From Paracoccaceae bacterium (GTDB taxonomy: Bacteria; Pseudomonadota; Alphaproteobacteria; Rhodobacterales; Rhodobacteraceae), in assembly GCA_025458985.1 (NCBI GenBank), contig JALORM010000144.1:1-6769 (forward strand): 6,769 nt of DNA, given 5' to 3'. Below the pieces are notes generated by a model. It searched no databases, was not told the DNA's origin, and was given only the letters and a program-made list of their open reading frames with translations. Positions 5,491-6,769 of the stretch are shown here, piece by piece. Positions within the stretch are counted from its first letter, which is position 1. Every line of letters starts with the position of its first letter. A program made the translations under genes and the position numbers.

Positions 5491-6321
5491 ATGAGCTATG
5501 TCACCAGGGGCGATGGCGCCCTCGACTACTATCCGTGCCGCTACGGGGCTTCGAAGCTCCTGTTTCGCGGCCCGCGCCGCAAGACCGATGATCCCTATGT
5601 GGCCGTTATCGGCGGGACCGAGACCTACGGCCGCTTCGTGGAAAAGCCCTATCCCCAGCTGGTCGAGGGGACCTGCGGCCTGAGGCTTCTGAACCTCGGC
5701 TACATGAATGCCGGCATCGATGTGTTCCTGCAGGACCAGACTGTGCTCGACCTCTGCGCCGGGGCCGAGGCCACGGTCATCCAGCTGATGGGGGCACAGA
5801 ACCTGACGAACCGCTTCTACGCGGTGCACCCGCGCCGGAACGACCGGCTGCTTTCGGTCTCCGAGCTGCTGAAGGTGCTCTACCGTGACGTCGACTTCGC
5901 CGAGTTCAACTTCACCCGGCATCTGCTGGTCGAGCTTCAGGAACGCTCGCCCGAGCGTTTCGCCCTTGTTGTGAGCGAGATCAAGGCGGCCTGGGTTGCC
6001 CGGATGCGGCAGCTTCTGTCGGCGACGGGCGGGCGCAAGGTCCTGCTCTGGATCGGCGAGGAGGCGCCGGGCGACGGTACCGTGCTGAACGCGCGCGCGC
6101 CCGATCCGCTGTTCGTGAGCCAGGACATGATCGACACGCTCCGGCCGCTGGTGTCGGACGTTGTCGTGGTTGTGGAAAGTCCGCAGGCCCGCGCCGCGGG
6201 TACCGAAGGCATGGTCTTCGGCCCCGAGGATGCGGCCGCTGCGGCCACGACGACCAACGCCGCCGTTCACCGGCAGGTGGCAGAGGAACTGGCGCTGTCG
6301 CTGGGCCGGGTTCTCGGCTGA
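5491..6321 (+). CDS. DUF6473 family protein, possibly SGNH-hydrolase-like
   Basis: This 276-residue protein matches my memory of the Rhodobacterales family DUF6473, whose function is not known. The start ATG has GAGGTG at 5479-5484, six bases upstream; a GTG at 5482 overlaps that site and is unlikely. The N terminus MSYVTRGDGALDYYPCRYG leads to RGPRR and VAVIGGTETYGRFVEKPYP (about 37-55), then LLNLGYMNAGIDVFLQD (about 66-82), a strand TVIQLMGAQNLTNRFY (about 95-110) and VHPRRNDR. Later segments are KVLLWIGEE (183-191), a valine-rich strand VVVVVES (224-230), and an end with His260 in NAAVHRQVAEEL. This order resembles an SGNH/GDSL esterase layout with Thr43 in place of the GDS serine; that is inference. 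No signal peptide or membrane helix is seen. It sits between hbd and etfA on the opposite strand and probably has its own promoter. Confidence 0.8.
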   Translation: MSYVTRGDGALDYYPCRYGASKLLFRGPRRKTDDPYVAVIGGTETYGRFVEKPYPQLVEGTCGLRLLNLGYMNAGIDVFLQDQTVLDLCAGAEATVIQLMGAQNLTNRFYAVHPRRNDRLLSVSELLKVLYRDVDFAEFNFTRHLLVELQERSPERFALVVSEIKAAWVARMRQLLSATGGRKVLLWIGEEAPGDGTVLNARAPDPLFVSQDMIDTLRPLVSDVVVVVESPQARAAGTEGMVFGPEDAAAAATTTNAAVHRQVAEELALSLGRVLG

Positions 6322-6336
6322 GTGCGGGAACGTGGC

Positions 6337-6357
6337 GGGCGGCCGGTATGGCCGCCC
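6337..6357. terminator. Hairpin between convergent genes (likely bidirectional terminator)
   Basis: GGGCGGCC (6337-6344) and GGCCGCCC (6350-6357) form a perfect 8-bp stem with a 5-base loop, midway between the stop of the DUF6473 gene (6321) and the stop of etfA (6380). A second, weaker hairpin (CCGGC 6365-6369 with GCCGG 6375-6379) lies directly after the etfA stop. No T-tract follows on either strand, so it would be a U-poor terminator at best, but position and stem strength favour that role. Confidence 0.55.
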
Positions 6358-6379
6358 CCTCATTCCGGCGTTCGGCCGG

Positions 6380-6769
6380 TCAGAGCTTTTCGGTCAGCTC
6401 CGGCACGATCTGGAACAGATCGCCCACCAAGCCGTAATCGGCGACCTGGAAGATCGGCGCCTCTTCGTCCTTGTTGATCGCGACGATCACCTTGCTGTCC
6501 TTCATCCCGGCCAGGTGCTGGATGGCCCCCGAGATGCCGACCGCGACATAGAGCTGCGGCGCCACGACCTTGCCGGTCTGGCCCACCTGCCAGTCGTTCG
6601 GCGCATAGCCCGAGTCGACAGCGGCGCGGGACGCGCCCACGGCCGCACCCAGCTTGTCGGCAAGCTTTTCGATCAGCGCAAAGTCGTCCTTCGACCCCAC
6701 GCCGCGACCGCCCGACACGACGATGCCGGCCGAGGTCAGTTCCGGCCGGTCCGAGGCCGCGACCTTGTC
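6380..6769 (-). CDS. etfA: Electron transfer flavoprotein alpha subunit, C-terminal part
   Basis: These are the last 129 residues of EtfA; the gene continues off the right edge. With EtfB it forms the soluble heterodimer that takes electrons from acyl-CoA dehydrogenases and passes them to ETF:ubiquinone oxidoreductase. The visible part is the FAD-binding domain: RPELTSAGIVVSGGRGVGSKDDF, then GASRAAVDSGY, the WQVGQTGKVVAPQLYVAVGISGAIQH block that holds the flavin, and AINKDEEAPIFQVADYGLVGDLF near the end. The C terminus is complete and ordinary. In relatives etfB normally precedes etfA; it would lie beyond the window. Downstream on the same strand is hbd, a pathway partner, but the DUF6473 gene on the opposite strand and a strong hairpin lie between, so co-transcription is unlikely. 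Confidence 0.97.
   Translation of the reverse strand, partial: DKVAASDRPELTSAGIVVSGGRGVGSKDDFALIEKLADKLGAAVGASRAAVDSGYAPNDWQVGQTGKVVAPQLYVAVGISGAIQHLAGMKDSKVIVAINKDEEAPIFQVADYGLVGDLFQIVPELTEKL

Noticed and set aside
5338..6363. Upstream extension of the hbd frame to a 634-residue protein
   Set aside because: The extension is antisense to the DUF6473 gene, has no family resemblance, and the Rossmann start MAEIRSVGVVGAGQMG with a ribosome site fixes the start at 5337.

Overview
The window looks like ordinary chromosome of a Rhodobacterales (Rhodobacteraceae-type) alphaproteobacterium. G+C is high, in the mid-60s percent by eye. The gene set fits that group: a TrcR/DUF1013 cell-cycle regulator, a CtrA-like winged-helix regulator, a DUF6473 protein, and etfA lying close to a 3-hydroxybutyryl-CoA dehydrogenase gene. 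I see no tRNA, rRNA, IS element, phage gene, CRISPR array or attachment site. All family names come from reading the translations against memory; no database was searched.

Layout, left to right. (1) The 3' two-thirds of zapE (AFG1-like ATPase) runs off the left edge on +. It is followed by a small antibiotic-biosynthesis-monooxygenase-fold protein (+). (2) Convergent with that is a CtrA/OmpR-type response regulator gene on -. Its frame breaks at about 1349, where roughly eight codons of the DNA-binding domain entrance are also missing, so I call it a pseudogene. Its receiver half is also degenerate. (3) A 259-bp spacer (1770-2028) holds several GC-rich inverted repeats. (4) A short SET-domain protein (-) is transcribed away from a 103-residue exported protein (+). 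(5) That small gene converges, 2 bp apart, on trcR (-). trcR is divergent from an exported RNase T2 (+) across a 127-bp control region. (6) The RNase gene converges, 7 bp apart, on 3-hydroxybutyryl-CoA dehydrogenase (-). The latter is divergent from a DUF6473 gene (+), which converges on the 3' end of etfA (-, running off the right edge) across a strong hairpin.

There is no long operon here. Genes alternate strand, and three convergent pairs have stop codons only 2-7 bp apart. The one clear functional link is electron-transferring flavoprotein and 3-hydroxybutyryl-CoA dehydrogenase (beta-oxidation and short-chain acyl-CoA / polyhydroxybutyrate metabolism). They are on the same strand but split by the opposite-strand DUF6473 gene.

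I found no convincing new multi-gene system. The points most worth a second look are the broken CtrA-like regulator, the Glu-to-Gln change in the RNase T2 active-site motif, and the SGNH-like reading of DUF6473.
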